From Cryobacterium soli (lineage in GTDB: Bacteria; Actinomycetota; Actinomycetes; Actinomycetales; Microbacteriaceae), in contig NZ_CP030033.1 in the NCBI RefSeq assembly GCF_003611035.1, forward strand, positions 186,001 through 250,000: a stretch of DNA of 64,000 nt. Reading direction: 5' to 3'. This document shows positions 34,309 through 43,880 of the stretch, piece by piece. A program made the position numbers and the translations under genes. Every line of letters begins with the position of its first letter. The stretch's first letter is position 1. The notes under the pieces are model-generated. The model was not told where the DNA came from. It searched no databases and saw nothing but the letters and a program-made list of their open reading frames with translations.

Positions 34309-34749
34309 TCAGGCCCCGGCGGGCCGGTCCATGATCAGGTTCGTGATGCGGATGGTGGAGCAGCGCCGGCCCCGGTCGTCGGTGACGACGATCTCGTGGG
34401 TCGTGAGCGTGCGGCCGAGGTGGATGGGCGTGCACACCGCCGTGACCCACCCGGAGGTCGCGGAGCCGGTGTGGCTGGCGTTGATCTCGATGCCCACAGC
34501 GATCTTGCCTGCCCCGGCGTGCAGATTCGCGGACATCGACCCGAGCGACTCACCCATCACAACGTATGCGCCACCGTGCAGCAGCATGGCCGGCTGGGTG
34601 TTGCCCTCGACGGGCATCCGGGCCACCGCGCGCTCGAGCGAGAACTCGGTGAACTCGATGCCCATCTTGTCGGCGAGGTCGCCGGCGCCGCGGGCCTTCG
34701 TCCAGGCCAGGTAGTCGGCGCCGCTGTCGGGCATGTCGTGTTCGGTCAT
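34309..34749 (-). CDS. PaaI/hotdog-fold thioesterase
   Basis: A 146-residue hotdog-fold protein of the PaaI/YbdB-like thioesterase family. MPVEGNTQPAMLLHGGAYVV holds the conserved Asn and HGG of the long hotdog helix, followed by ESLGSMSAN (catalytic Glu position) and a beta sheet ending in TIRITNLIMD. It likely hydrolyses an acyl- or aryl-CoA; the substrate cannot be told from sequence. On the minus strand ATG 34749 has AGAGGG six bases upstream; an in-frame GTG at 34755 is too close to that site. It is convergent with the response regulator and divergent from polA. Confidence 0.82.
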   Translation of the reverse strand: MTEHDMPDSGADYLAWTKARGAGDLADKMGIEFTEFSLERAVARMPVEGNTQPAMLLHGGAYVVMGESLGSMSANLHAGAGKIAVGIEINASHTGSATSGWVTAVCTPIHLGRTLTTHEIVVTDDRGRRCSTIRITNLIMDRPAGA

Positions 34750-34794
34750 AACCACCCTCTGAGTGCTGGCTCAGCCACGCCGGGATACGGCTTG

Positions 34795-34800
34795 TAGGCT
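34795..34800 (+). promoter_or_regulatory. Predicted leaderless -10 box for polA
   Basis: TAGGCT ends 6 bases before the polA GTG at 34807, so the transcript would start at the start codon. No ribosome binding site is visible. Confidence 0.5.
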
Positions 34801-34806
34801 GGGTCC

Positions 34807-37491
34807 GTGTCGGAATCCAAAAAGCCTACCCTGATGATCATCGACGGCCACTCGCTGGCCTACCGGGCATTTCATGCCCTCCCCGTCGACAGCTTCCAGA
34901 CCAGGGACGGACAGCACACCAATGCCATCCACGGCTTCCTGTCGATGCTGCTGAGCCTGCTGCGCAACGAGAAGCCCACTCACATCGCCGTGGCCTTCGA
35001 CATCTCCCGGTTCTCGTTCCGCACCAGGGACTACCCCGAATACAAGGGCACACGGGCCATCACTCCGTCCGAGTTCAAAGGCCAGGTACCGCTCCTGCAG
35101 GAGGCCCTCAAGGCCATGAACATCACCACCCTCACCAAGGACGACTACGAGGCCGACGACATCCTCGCGACCCTGTCGGTGCGCGGCACCGCGGAGGGCT
35201 ACGACGTGTACGTCGTGTCGGGCGACCGCGACACCATCCAGCTGGTCAACGACACTGTGACCCTGCTCTACCCGGCCAGCCAGGGCGTCTCGGCGCTGAC
35301 CCGGTACGACCCCGCGAAGGTGCGCGAGAAGTACGGCATCGCCCCTGAGCAGTACCCCGACATCGCCGCGCTGGTGGGGGAGACCAGCGACAACCTGATC
35401 GGCATCAGCAAGGTCGGCGAGAAGACCGCCGTGAAGTGGCTCGACCGGTTCGGCAGTCTCGACGCGATCCTCGAGCACGCCGACGAGATCACCGGCGTCG
35501 TCGGCGCCAACCTGCGCGAGCAGAAGGACAACGCGATCCGCAACCGCCGGCTCAACCGGCTCGTGACGGATCTGGACCTGCCCGTCGAGCTGGACGACCT
35601 GGCGCGCGGCCCCATCAACGAGGACGCCGTGCGCGACGTGTTCGGCCGCCTGGAGTTCCGCACCCTGCTGGACAGGGTGATCAAGATCGAAGCAGGGAAC
35701 GGCAGCGGTGTCGACGCCACTCCGGTTGCCGCCGTTGCCGCCCCCGAGGCTCCCGCCGCGGCCCGGGCGCCCGTTGAGCGCGAACTTCTCGATGAGGAAC
35801 TGGCCACCTGGCTGGACAGGGTGACCCGGGCGGGCACCGCGATCTCCGTCACCGTCGACGTGCAGGACGGCCTGCCGATCGGATTCGGCCTGGCCACGGC
35901 CACCGAGATCGCCACCGTGGCCTGGCAGCCCCACCGTGCCGACTACCTTCCCCTCGAGGAATGGCTGGCCGGCCCCAGCCCCAAGGTCATGCACGATGCC
36001 AAACCGCAGGTCAAGGCGCTCACCCGAGCCGGCTTGCCGATGGACGGACTGGCCATCGACACCCTCGTGGCCGGCTGGCTGCTGCGGCCCGGCGGCCCGG
36101 ACAAGACCCTGGCCGATCTCGTCAAGCGTTACCTCGACGAGACCCTGCCCGTGGTCGACCCCAACCAGTTGGTGCCGGACGAGAGCGTCGCCGGCGGCAT
36201 CGCCGTGGACTCCTGGTACACCGTGCGCCTCGCCGCGACCCTGGTCGCCCTGCTCGACGCGGGCTCCCGCTCGGTGCTGACCGATATCGAGATGCCCACC
36301 CTGATGACCCTGGCCGACATGGAACTGGCCGGCGTCGCCGTCGCTCACGACGAGCTCGCCGCGCTGTCCACCCAGCTCGGCGACACGGCCGCCGCCCTCG
36401 CCGCCGGCGCCTACGCCGAGATCGGCCGGGAGGTGAACCTCGGCTCGCCCAAGCAACTGCAGGAGGTGCTCTTCGACCAGCTCGGCATGCCGCGCACCCG
36501 GGCGAACAAGACCGGGTTCACCACCGATGCCGGCGCCCTGGCAGACCTGCAGGCCAGCAACCCGCATCCGTTCCTCGACCTGCTGCTCAAGCACCGTGAC
36601 GCCACGAAGCTGCGCCAGATCGTGGAAACCCTCGACAAGGCCATCGACGACACCGGCCGCATCCACACCACCTACGTCCAGATCGGCACGGCCACCGGGC
36701 GTATCTCGTCGACAGACCCGAACCTGCAGAACATCCCCGTCCGCACCGAGGAAGGCCGCCGCATCCGAGCCGCGTTCCAGGCGGGCCCCGGCAGCGAGAG
36801 CCTGCTCACCGCCGACTACTCCCAGATCGAGATGCGGATCATGGCGCACCTGTCCGAGGACGCCGGTCTCATCGAGGCGTTCAACGCCGGGGAGGACCTG
36901 CACCGGTTCGTCGGCGCCCGGGTCTTCGGCGTGGCACCTGAGGACGTCACGGGGGAGATGCGCAACAAGGTCAAGGCCATGTCGTACGGCCTCGCCTACG
37001 GCCTCAGCGCCTTCGGCCTGTCGCGCCAGCTGAGGATCGAATCCCGGGAGGCCAAGCAGCTCATCGCCGACTACTTCGCCCGGTTCGGCGCCGTGCGCGA
37101 CTACCTGCGCCGGGTCGTGGAACAGGCCAAGATCGACGGGTACACCACCACGATCTTCGGCCGGCGCCGACCGTTCCCCGAGCTGAACAGCCCCAACCGG
37201 GTGCTGCGCGACAACGCTGAACGCGCCGCGCTCAATGCCCCGATCCAGGGCTCGGCGGCCGACCTGATGAAGATCGCCATGAACCGGATCGCCGCGGACC
37301 TGCGCGACCAGGACCTCTCCAGCCGCATGATGCTGCAGGTGCACGACGAACTGATCTTCGAGGTCGCCCCGGGGGAATGGGACGCCCTGCGCGCCGTCGT
37401 CACGAACCGCATGGAGACCGCCGCCGAGCTGCTGGTGCCCCTGGACGTGCAGGTCGGGCGCGGAGCCAACTGGGACGCCGCCGCACACTGA
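34807..37491 (+). CDS. polA: DNA polymerase I
   Basis: Gap-filling and Okazaki-processing polymerase of 894 residues. The N-terminal 5'-3' nuclease (about 1-300) has LMIIDGHSLAYRAFHAL, the aspartates of DDYEADDILATL and SGDRDTIQLV, and the helix-hairpin-helix GISKVGEKTAVKWL. The middle 3'-5' exonuclease-like domain lacks the catalytic DxE (it reads VDVQDG near 348), so proofreading is probably absent, as in mycobacterial and Taq Pol I. The polymerase domain has LLTADYSQIEMRIMAH near 672, the O-helix RNKVKAMSYGLAYG near 722 and MLQVHDELIFEV near 843. The GTG start fits a leaderless transcript. Confidence 0.97.
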   Translation: MSESKKPTLMIIDGHSLAYRAFHALPVDSFQTRDGQHTNAIHGFLSMLLSLLRNEKPTHIAVAFDISRFSFRTRDYPEYKGTRAITPSEFKGQVPLLQEALKAMNITTLTKDDYEADDILATLSVRGTAEGYDVYVVSGDRDTIQLVNDTVTLLYPASQGVSALTRYDPAKVREKYGIAPEQYPDIAALVGETSDNLIGISKVGEKTAVKWLDRFGSLDAILEHADEITGVVGANLREQKDNAIRNRRLNRLVTDLDLPVELDDLARGPINEDAVRDVFGRLEFRTLLDRVIKIEAGNGSGVDATPVAAVAAPEAPAAARAPVERELLDEELATWLDRVTRAGTAISVTVDVQDGLPIGFGLATATEIATVAWQPHRADYLPLEEWLAGPSPKVMHDAKPQVKALTRAGLPMDGLAIDTLVAGWLLRPGGPDKTLADLVKRYLDETLPVVDPNQLVPDESVAGGIAVDSWYTVRLAATLVALLDAGSRSVLTDIEMPTLMTLADMELAGVAVAHDELAALSTQLGDTAAALAAGAYAEIGREVNLGSPKQLQEVLFDQLGMPRTRANKTGFTTDAGALADLQASNPHPFLDLLLKHRDATKLRQIVETLDKAIDDTGRIHTTYVQIGTATGRISSTDPNLQNIPVRTEEGRRIRAAFQAGPGSESLLTADYSQIEMRIMAHLSEDAGLIEAFNAGEDLHRFVGARVFGVAPEDVTGEMRNKVKAMSYGLAYGLSAFGLSRQLRIESREAKQLIADYFARFGAVRDYLRRVVEQAKIDGYTTTIFGRRRPFPELNSPNRVLRDNAERAALNAPIQGSAADLMKIAMNRIAADLRDQDLSSRMMLQVHDELIFEVAPGEWDALRAVVTNRMETAAELLVPLDVQVGRGANWDAAAH

Positions 37492-37531
37492 CCGCGGGGT
37501 CGCGGCAGTGTCCCGGGGTGGGCGCGTGTTC

Positions 37532-37537
37532 TAGGCT
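37532..37537 (+). promoter_or_regulatory. Predicted leaderless -10 box for the DUF885 gene
   Basis: TAGGCT ends 6 bases before ATG 37544, the same hexamer and spacing as at polA. It lies in the 52-base gap after polA. Confidence 0.45.
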
Positions 37538-37543
37538 CTGTGC

Positions 37544-39220
37544 ATGACTGTCAACGAATACCGGACGCCCACTCCCGTCGACCAGATCGCCGAGCAGTGG
37601 GTGGACACGCTCGTCGCCCTCGACCCGACAGTGGGCACCTACATCGGCCGGGCTGCCGACGGGTCAGGTTTCGCGGACTACTCGCCAGACGGGCATGCCC
37701 GGTACGTGCAGGCGGCCACCGACGTCATCGCGGCCCTGGACGCCGCGAGCCCGGTGGACGCCGTCGACGACGTCACCCGCACCGACCTCGGCGGCACTCT
37801 CGCGCTCGACCTCGAGAGCTCGGCGGCCGGCCTGCACCTGCGGGACCTCAACGTGATCGCCTCTCCGGTCCAGGAGATCCGGGAGGTGTTCGACCTGATG
37901 CCCACGGGCACCGTGGCCGACTGGCAGAACATCTCCGCGCGGCTGCAGGCCGTGCCCGCGGCCATCGACGGCTACATCCAGACCCTGCGTCTGGGCATCG
38001 AACAGGGCATCACACCGGCCAAGCGCCAGGTCATCGAGGTACTCGGTCAGGTGCGGCGTACGGCCGCAAACGACGGTTTCTTCAACCACTTCGTCGCTGA
38101 GGCGGGCCTGGAGACCGGCTCCCTGCCGGCCACCCTGGCGACCGACCTCGGCGCACGGGCCAGTCGGGCCGCCTCGGCCTACGACAAGCTCGCGGCGTTC
38201 CTCGCCGACGACCTCGCCCCCCGGGCGACCGAGGTCGACGCTATCGGCCGCGACCTCTACGCGCTCAGTTCACGCCGGTTCCTCGGCGCCACCGTCGACC
38301 TCGACGAGACCTACGAGTGGGGTATCGAAGAACTCGGTCGCATGGTGGCCGAGCAGGAGAGCGTGGCCAGGCAGATCAAGCCGGGCGCGACGGTCCTGGA
38401 GGCCATCGAGTTCCTCGACACCGATCCCGCCCGCAAACTGCACGGCACCGACGCCCTGCAGCGCTGGATGCAGGAGACCAGCGACCGCGCCGTTGCCGAG
38501 CTGGGCGAGACCCAGTTCGACATCCCCGAGGAGATCCGCCGTCTGGAATGCATGATCGCGCCCACCCAGGAGGGCGGGATCTACTACACCGGTCCGACCG
38601 ACGACTTCTCCCGGCCCGGACGGATGTGGTGGTCTGTGCCCGTCGGCGTGACCGAATTCGACACCTGGCGCGAACTCACCACGGTCTATCACGAGGGCAT
38701 CCCCGGTCACCACCTGCAGATCGGCCAAGCCGTGTACAACCGGGCCAAGCTCAACACCTGGCGCCGACAGCTCGCGGGAACCTCAGGCCACGCCGAGGGC
38801 TGGGCGCTGTACGCCGAACGCCTGATGGAACAGCTGGGCTACCTGGACGACCCCGCCGACAGGCTCGGCATGCTCGACGGACAGCGGATGCGCGCGGCGC
38901 GTGTGGTCCTGGACATCGGTGTGCACCTGGGCAAGACCGTCCCGGACGGCTCCGGGGTGTGGACCGCTGAGTACGCCTTCGATTTCCTCGCCCGGAACGT
39001 CAATATGAATGAGGGATTCGTCAGGTTCGAGGTGAACCGTTACCTGGGCTGGCCGGGCCAGGCGCCGTCGTACAAGATCGGCCAGCGGATCTGGGAACAG
39101 CTGCGCGACGAGGCCAAGGCCAGGGACGGTGCGGCGTTCAACATCAAGGAGTTCCACCGCCGGGCGCTCGACCTCGGCGGCGTCGGCCTCGACACCCTCC
39201 GCTCGGCCCTGCAGCCCTGA
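37544..39220 (+). CDS. DUF885 family protein, probable zinc metallopeptidase-like
   Basis: A 558-residue protein with no signal peptide or membrane span. The DUF885 hallmark HEGIPGHHLQ begins at His383-Glu384 with His389-His390, a metal-binding pattern resembling a modified HExxH, followed by ARVVLDIGVHLGKTVPDG and NMNEGFVRFEVNRYLGWPGQA near 485-510, also conserved in the family. Members are regarded as cytoplasmic or cell-envelope metallopeptidases of mostly unknown substrate. It stands alone between polA and rpsA with its own -10 box. The family is clear; the activity is inference. Confidence 0.82.
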   Translation: MTVNEYRTPTPVDQIAEQWVDTLVALDPTVGTYIGRAADGSGFADYSPDGHARYVQAATDVIAALDAASPVDAVDDVTRTDLGGTLALDLESSAAGLHLRDLNVIASPVQEIREVFDLMPTGTVADWQNISARLQAVPAAIDGYIQTLRLGIEQGITPAKRQVIEVLGQVRRTAANDGFFNHFVAEAGLETGSLPATLATDLGARASRAASAYDKLAAFLADDLAPRATEVDAIGRDLYALSSRRFLGATVDLDETYEWGIEELGRMVAEQESVARQIKPGATVLEAIEFLDTDPARKLHGTDALQRWMQETSDRAVAELGETQFDIPEEIRRLECMIAPTQEGGIYYTGPTDDFSRPGRMWWSVPVGVTEFDTWRELTTVYHEGIPGHHLQIGQAVYNRAKLNTWRRQLAGTSGHAEGWALYAERLMEQLGYLDDPADRLGMLDGQRMRAARVVLDIGVHLGKTVPDGSGVWTAEYAFDFLARNVNMNEGFVRFEVNRYLGWPGQAPSYKIGQRIWEQLRDEAKARDGAAFNIKEFHRRALDLGGVGLDTLRSALQP

Positions 39221-39286
39221 CCCGCGACGACCTGCGGTCGGATAGCGCCTGCACGAGAGTGCTCAGCAGATACGTGGTGGGGCGGG

Positions 39287-39316
39287 TTGCCCGGGCCGCC
39301 CCGAAACAGCTAAGCT
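39287..39316 (+). promoter_or_regulatory. Predicted rpsA promoter
   Basis: TTGCCC at 39287-39292 and TAAGCT at 39311-39316 are 18 bases apart. Transcription near 39323 would give a leader of about 118 bases before the rpsA ATG, long enough for S1 autoregulation. The rest of the 220-base gap shows no gene. Confidence 0.4.
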
Positions 39317-39440
39317 TTACTGTCACGCTTGTGACGAATTAGCCGCTGCCAGTCGCGGATTCTTTTCATAGTACGCATCACCATCAATCGCACGTCCTTC
39401 CCTTCTGGCCCGAATATGTCCATCCTGGAGCAACTACTAC

Positions 39441-40898
39441 ATGACAATCGCAACGACCGAACGGGCACCCAAGCAGGTCGCCATCAACGACATCGGATCT
39501 GCTGAAGACTTCCTTGCCGCGGTCGAAAAGACTCTGAAATTCTTCAACGACGGAGACCTCATCGAGGGCACCGTTGTGAAGATCGACCGCGACGAGGTTC
39601 TCCTCGACGTCGGCTACAAGACCGAGGGTGTCATCCCCTCCCGCGAACTTTCCATCAAGCACGACGTTGACCCTTCCGAGGTCGTCAAGGTCGGCGACCT
39701 GGTCGAGGCCCTCGTTCTTCAGAAGGAAGACAAAGAAGGCCGTCTCATCCTGTCGAAGAAGCGTGCTCAGTACGAGCGTGCATGGGGCGACGTCGAGAAG
39801 ATCAAGGAATCCGACGGAGTTGTCACCGGATCGGTCATCGAGGTCGTCAAGGGCGGTCTCATCGTCGACATCGGCCTGCGTGGCTTCCTGCCCGCGTCGC
39901 TCATCGAGCTTCGCCGTGTCCGCGACCTGACCCCGTACCTGGGCCAGGAGATCGAGGCCAAGATCCTCGAACTCGACAAGAACCGCAACAACGTGGTCCT
40001 GTCGCGTCGCGCACTGCTCGAGCAGACCCAGTCCGAGAGCCGCACCACGTTCCTCAACAACCTCCAGAAGGGACAGGTCCGCAAGGGCGTCGTCTCGTCG
40101 ATCGTCAACTTCGGTGCGTTCGTCGACCTGGGTGGCGTTGACGGTCTGGTTCACGTCTCCGAACTCAGCTGGAAGCACATCGAGCACGCCAGCGAGGTCG
40201 TCGAGGTCGGTCAGGAAGTCACCGTTGAGATCCTCGAGGTCGACCTGGACCGCGAGCGCGTCTCCCTGTCGCTCAAGGCCACGCAGGAAGACCCGTGGCA
40301 GGTCTTCGCCCGCACCCACGCCATCGGCCAGGTTGCACCGGGTAAGGTCACCAAGCTCGTTCCCTTCGGTGCGTTCGTTCGCGTCGCAGAGGGCATCGAG
40401 GGCCTCGTGCACATCTCCGAGCTGTCCGGCAAGCACGTTGAGCTCGCCGAGCAGGTTGTCTCGGTCGGCGACGAGGTCTTCGTCAAGGTCATCGACATCG
40501 ACCTGGAGCGTCGCCGCATCTCGCTGAGCCTCAAGCAGGCCAACGACGGTGTCGACCCCGAGGGTACCGAGTTCGACCCGGCGCTCTACGGAATGCTCAC
40601 CGAGTACGACGACCAGGGCAACTACAAGTACCCCGAGGGCTTCGACCCGGAGACCAACGAGTGGCGCGAAGGCTTCGAGACCCAGCGCGAGAAGTGGGAG
40701 CAGGACTACGCTGCAGCCCAGGCTCGCTGGGAAGCTCACAAGAAGCAGGTCGCATCCGCGAACGACGAGATCATCGCCCCCGGCGACGTCGCGTCCGCCG
40801 CTGGCAACTCGTTCTCCAGCGAGACCGCCGGAGCCGGCACCCTCGCCGACGACGAGGCGCTTGCCGCCCTGCGCGAGAAGCTCAGCAGCAACAACTAG
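39441..40898 (+). CDS. rpsA: 30S ribosomal protein S1
   Basis: mRNA-binding ribosomal protein with four S1 OB-fold domains at about residues 36-108, 125-191, 209-279 and 296-366, then an acidic C-terminal tail to residue 485 that looks unstructured. The four-domain form is normal for actinobacteria, against six in E. coli. Domains 3 and 4 carry the strongest matches (VVSSIVNFGAFVDLGGVDGL, VTKLVPFGAFVRVAEGIEGL). ATG 39441 follows CTGGAG by 10 bases. Its lower GC and codon pattern fit a highly expressed gene. Leaderless neighbours polA, coaE and uvrB do not need S1-assisted initiation in the usual way. Confidence 0.97.
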   Translation: MTIATTERAPKQVAINDIGSAEDFLAAVEKTLKFFNDGDLIEGTVVKIDRDEVLLDVGYKTEGVIPSRELSIKHDVDPSEVVKVGDLVEALVLQKEDKEGRLILSKKRAQYERAWGDVEKIKESDGVVTGSVIEVVKGGLIVDIGLRGFLPASLIELRRVRDLTPYLGQEIEAKILELDKNRNNVVLSRRALLEQTQSESRTTFLNNLQKGQVRKGVVSSIVNFGAFVDLGGVDGLVHVSELSWKHIEHASEVVEVGQEVTVEILEVDLDRERVSLSLKATQEDPWQVFARTHAIGQVAPGKVTKLVPFGAFVRVAEGIEGLVHISELSGKHVELAEQVVSVGDEVFVKVIDIDLERRRISLSLKQANDGVDPEGTEFDPALYGMLTEYDDQGNYKYPEGFDPETNEWREGFETQREKWEQDYAAAQARWEAHKKQVASANDEIIAPGDVASAAGNSFSSETAGAGTLADDEALAALREKLSSNN

Positions 40899-40929
40899 CA
40901 GTATCCCTCCGGCTCAGGCCGGGGTCGAC

Positions 40930-40957
40930 CAGGCCGGACCCTTCGGGGTCCGGCCTG
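40930..40957 (+). terminator. Stem-loop with TTCG tetraloop after rpsA
   Basis: CAGGCCGGACCC at 40930-40941 and its exact complement at 40946-40957 close on the stable tetraloop TTCG. It lies 32 bases after the rpsA stop. There is no T tract, so it may act as a terminator or as an mRNA 3' stabiliser. Confidence 0.7.
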
Positions 40958-41059
40958 TGCCGGTTAACAGACGCGGCCGGTGCAGAATCACGGGTCATTC
41001 CCCTCCTGCACGTTCACCCACAGCGGCGGGGCCCACGGCCCACGTTCCGGTGCGTTCGT

Positions 41060-41065
41060 TAGCAT
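41060..41065 (+). promoter_or_regulatory. Predicted leaderless -10 box for coaE
   Basis: TAGCAT ends 6 bases before the coaE GTG at 41072. An ATG at 41064 overlaps it but is out of frame. Confidence 0.45.
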
Positions 41066-41071
41066 GGGGCC

Positions 41072-41734
41072 GTGTACTTGATTGGGTTGACCGGCGGGAT
41101 CGCATCGGGGAAGAGCACCGTGGCCAAGCGCTTCGGCGAGCACGGAGCCGTGGTGATCGACGCCGACCAGCTGGCCAGGGCGGCCGTCGCACCGGGCACG
41201 GCTGCGCTGGCGCACGTGATCGAGGTCTTCGGCGACGAGGTCGCCAACACCGACGGCAGCCTCAACCGGGCCGCCCTCGGCGCGATCGTCTTCGGCAACC
41301 CGGCGGCGCTCAACCTGCTCAACCAGATCGTGCACCCCGCCGTGCGGGCCCTGTCCGCGCAGGCCATCGACGCGGCGGAGCGGGCCAACCCGCACGTCGT
41401 CGTGGTCTACGACGTGCCCCTGCTGGTCGAGGCCTCCGTCGGCCACCCTTTCGACCTCATCGTGGTCGTGCACGCGGATGCCGAGACCCGGGTGCGCCGC
41501 ATGGTGGAGCTCCGCGGCATGAACGAAGCCGACGCGCGAAGCCGCATTGCAGCGCAGGCCGGCGACGACGAGCGCCTCGCCGTGGCCGACGCCGTCATCG
41601 ACTCGACCGGGTCCCTCGATGCCACGCTGAGCCAGGTGGACAGGCTCTGGAAACGCAAGCTGCGCTCGCATCACGACGCCCACCCGGAGGCGGCAGGGGC
41701 GGCGGCCGACCCGAGTGTCGGTGGTGCTCCTTAG
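41072..41734 (+). CDS. coaE: Dephospho-CoA kinase
   Basis: Phosphorylates dephospho-CoA in the last step of coenzyme A synthesis; coaBC earlier in the window supplies steps three and four. The 220-residue P-loop kinase begins MYLIGLTGGIASGKSTVAK with the P-loop at residues 8-15, has VVIDADQLAR near 27, VHPAVRAL near 88 and YDVPLLVEA near 111. It lacks the long GrpB-like C-terminal extension that some actinobacterial CoaE proteins have. The stop codon TAG at 41732-41734 is part of the uvrB -10 box. Confidence 0.95.
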   Translation: MYLIGLTGGIASGKSTVAKRFGEHGAVVIDADQLARAAVAPGTAALAHVIEVFGDEVANTDGSLNRAALGAIVFGNPAALNLLNQIVHPAVRALSAQAIDAAERANPHVVVVYDVPLLVEASVGHPFDLIVVVHADAETRVRRMVELRGMNEADARSRIAAQAGDDERLAVADAVIDSTGSLDATLSQVDRLWKRKLRSHHDAHPEAAGAAADPSVGGAP

Positions 41735-41737
41735 ACT
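41715..41737 (+). promoter_or_regulatory. uvrB promoter with PafBC-type DNA-damage motif
   Basis: GTGTCGGTG at 41715-41723, eight bases, then TAGACT at 41732-41737. The known mycobacterial RecA-independent damage promoter (RecA_NDp, bound by PafBC) is TTGTCRGTG-N8-TANNNT; eight of nine bases in the first element, the spacer and the -10 pattern match. The -10 ends 6 bases before the uvrB ATG, so the mRNA is leaderless. Confidence 0.8.
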
Positions 41738-41743
41738 GGAAGC

Positions 41744-43807
41744 ATGGAAGCTACCCGTTCCGTTCACCCGTTCGAGGTCGTGAGCGAATACACCCCCAGC
41801 GGTGACCAACCTGGTGCCATCGCCGAGCTGGCCGGCCGCATCAACGCCGGTGAGACCGACATCGTTCTGCTCGGAGCCACCGGCACCGGTAAGTCCGCCA
41901 CTACGGCGTGGTTGATCGAGCAAGTGCAGCGTCCGACGCTCGTCCTCGCGCACAACAAGACCCTGGCGGCCCAGCTCGTCAACGAGTTCCGTGAGCTGAT
42001 GCCCAACAACGCCGTCGAGTACTTCGTCTCCTACTACGACTACTACCAGCCGGAGGCCTACGTTCCACAGACGGACACCTTCATCGAGAAGGACTCGTCG
42101 ATCAACGAAGAGGTGGAGCGGCTCCGGCACTCCACAACCAACTCGCTGCTCAGCCGTCGCGACGTCATCGTCGTCTCCACGGTCTCCTGCATCTACGGCC
42201 TCGGCACGCCGGAGGGCTACCTCGAGGCCATGGTTGCCCTGCAGGTCGGCCAGAAGGTCGACCGGGACTGGCTGATCCGCAAGTTCGTGGCCATGCAGTA
42301 CCAGCGCAACGACATCGACTTCTCCCGCGGCCATTTCAGGGTGCGCGGCGACACCATCGAGATCATCCCGATGTACGAAGAACTCGCCATCCGCATCGAA
42401 ATGTTCGGTGACGAGATCGAGGCGCTGTACAGCCTGCATCCGCTCACCGGCGACGTCGTCAAGAAGCTCGACGCCGTCTCGGTCTTCCCCGGTTCGCACT
42501 ACGTAGCCAGCACGGATGTCATGCAGCGCGCCATGGGCACTATCCAGGAGGAACTGGCCGAACGTCTCGGCCAGCTGGAACGCGAGGGCAAGCTGCTGGA
42601 GGCGCAACGCCTGCGGATGCGCACCTCGTTCGACCTGGAGATGATGGAGCAGATCGGGTTCTGCTCCGGCATCGAGAACTACTCCCGGCACATCGACGGG
42701 CGAAGCGCGGGGGAGCCCGGCCACTGCCTGCTGGACTACTTCCCCGACGACTTCCTCGTCGTCATCGACGAATCCCATGTCACCGTGCCGCAGATCGGCG
42801 CCATGTACGAGGGCGACTCATCCCGGAAGCGCACCCTCGTCGAGCACGGTTTCCGCCTGCCGAGCGCGCTGGACAACCGGCCGCTGAAGTGGAACGAGTT
42901 CAAGGACCGGGTCGGCCAAACCGTGTACCTCTCCGCCACGCCGGGCAAATACGAGATGGGCATCGCCGACGGCATCGTCGAGCAGATCATCCGCCCGACC
43001 GGACTCGTCGACCCGCAAATCATCGTCAAGCCCTCCGCCGGCCAGATCGACGACCTGCTCGAGCAGATCCGGGTGCGCGTCGGGCTCAACGAGCGCGTGC
43101 TCGTCACCACGCTGACCAAGAAGATGGCCGAGGAGCTCACCGACTTCCTCACCGAGGCCGGCGTGCGGGTGCGGTACCTGCACTCCGACGTCGACACCCT
43201 GCGCCGGGTGGAGCTGCTCACCGAACTGCGCCAGGGCGTCTACGACGTGCTGGTGGGCATCAACCTGCTTCGCGAGGGCCTCGACCTGCCAGAGGTCTCC
43301 CTGGTGGCCATCCTCGACGCCGACAAGGAAGGCTTCCTGCGCTCGTCGACCTCGCTGATCCAGACCATCGGCCGTGCGGCCCGGAACGTGTCCGGGGAGG
43401 TGCACATGTACGCCGACCGGATCACCGACTCGATGGCCAGGGCCATCGACGAGACCGACCGCAGGCGCGAGAAGCAGGTGGAGTACAACACCCTGCACGG
43501 GATCGACCCGACGCCGCTCCGCAAGCGCATCGCCGACATCACGGATGTGCTCGCGCGCGAGGAGGCCGACACGGCAGAACTCCTGGCCGGTCGCGACGCC
43601 AGGCGCCGCAGTCCCACCCCCTCAATGCGCAAGGGCCTGGCCGCGAACGGCGCCAACGACCTCGAGTCGATCATCGCCGACCTCAACGCCCAGATGCTCG
43701 AGGCAGCCGGCGAACTCAAGTTCGAGTTGGCCGGTCGCCTGCGCGACGAGGTGTCCGAACTCAAGCGCGAACTCCGCCAGATGGAGAAGGCCGGGCACCT
43801 GGCCTGA
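41744..43807 (+). CDS. uvrB: Excinuclease ABC subunit B
   Basis: Damage-verifying helicase-like subunit of nucleotide excision repair. The 687 residues include the Walker [11 protein letters not shown] (G44-S51), the beta-hairpin [20 protein letters not shown] near 95-115, the DEAD-like [12 protein letters not shown] near 343, helicase motifs [17 protein letters not shown] near 500 and QTIGRAARN near 540, and the C-terminal UVR motif that contacts UvrC (about 644-680). ATG 41744 fits the leaderless damage promoter. A strong GC-rich hairpin follows the stop. Confidence 0.97.
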   Translation: MEATRSVHPFEVVSEYTPSGDQPGAIAELAGRINAGETDIVLLGATGTGKSATTAWLIEQVQRPTLVLAHNKTLAAQLVNEFRELMPNNAVEYFVSYYDYYQPEAYVPQTDTFIEKDSSINEEVERLRHSTTNSLLSRRDVIVVSTVSCIYGLGTPEGYLEAMVALQVGQKVDRDWLIRKFVAMQYQRNDIDFSRGHFRVRGDTIEIIPMYEELAIRIEMFGDEIEALYSLHPLTGDVVKKLDAVSVFPGSHYVASTDVMQRAMGTIQEELAERLGQLEREGKLLEAQRLRMRTSFDLEMMEQIGFCSGIENYSRHIDGRSAGEPGHCLLDYFPDDFLVVIDESHVTVPQIGAMYEGDSSRKRTLVEHGFRLPSALDNRPLKWNEFKDRVGQTVYLSATPGKYEMGIADGIVEQIIRPTGLVDPQIIVKPSAGQIDDLLEQIRVRVGLNERVLVTTLTKKMAEELTDFLTEAGVRVRYLHSDVDTLRRVELLTELRQGVYDVLVGINLLREGLDLPEVSLVAILDADKEGFLRSSTSLIQTIGRAARNVSGEVHMYADRITDSMARAIDETDRRREKQVEYNTLHGIDPTPLRKRIADITDVLAREEADTAELLAGRDARRRSPTPSMRKGLAANGANDLESIIADLNAQMLEAAGELKFELAGRLRDEVSELKRELRQMEKAGHLA

Positions 43808-43816
43808 TCGGGCCCG

Positions 43817-43870
43817 CCCGGGCCGCCCGGGCCCTGCTGGAGACCGGGTAGGGCCCGGGCGGCGCCCGGG
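43817..43870 (+). terminator. GC-rich stem-loop between uvrB and uvrA
   Basis: CCCGGGCCGCCCGGGCCCT at 43817-43835 pairs with 43850-43870 apart from a two-base bulge; the loop is 14 bases. It starts 10 bases after the uvrB stop and ends 11 bases before the uvrA damage motif. There is no T run. It probably ends or attenuates uvrB transcription. Confidence 0.65.
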
Positions 43871-43880
43871 TGGCACTGGA

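Noticed and set aside
39330..39440. A small gene in the rpsA leader
   Set aside because: No frame longer than a few codons has a ribosome binding site there; the region reads as an untranslated leader.
41700..41744. LexA (SOS) box at uvrB or uvrA
   Set aside because: No TCGAAC-N4-GTTCGA-like palindrome is present near either start; the TGTCGGTG-N8-TAGACT motif fits a different, RecA-independent system.
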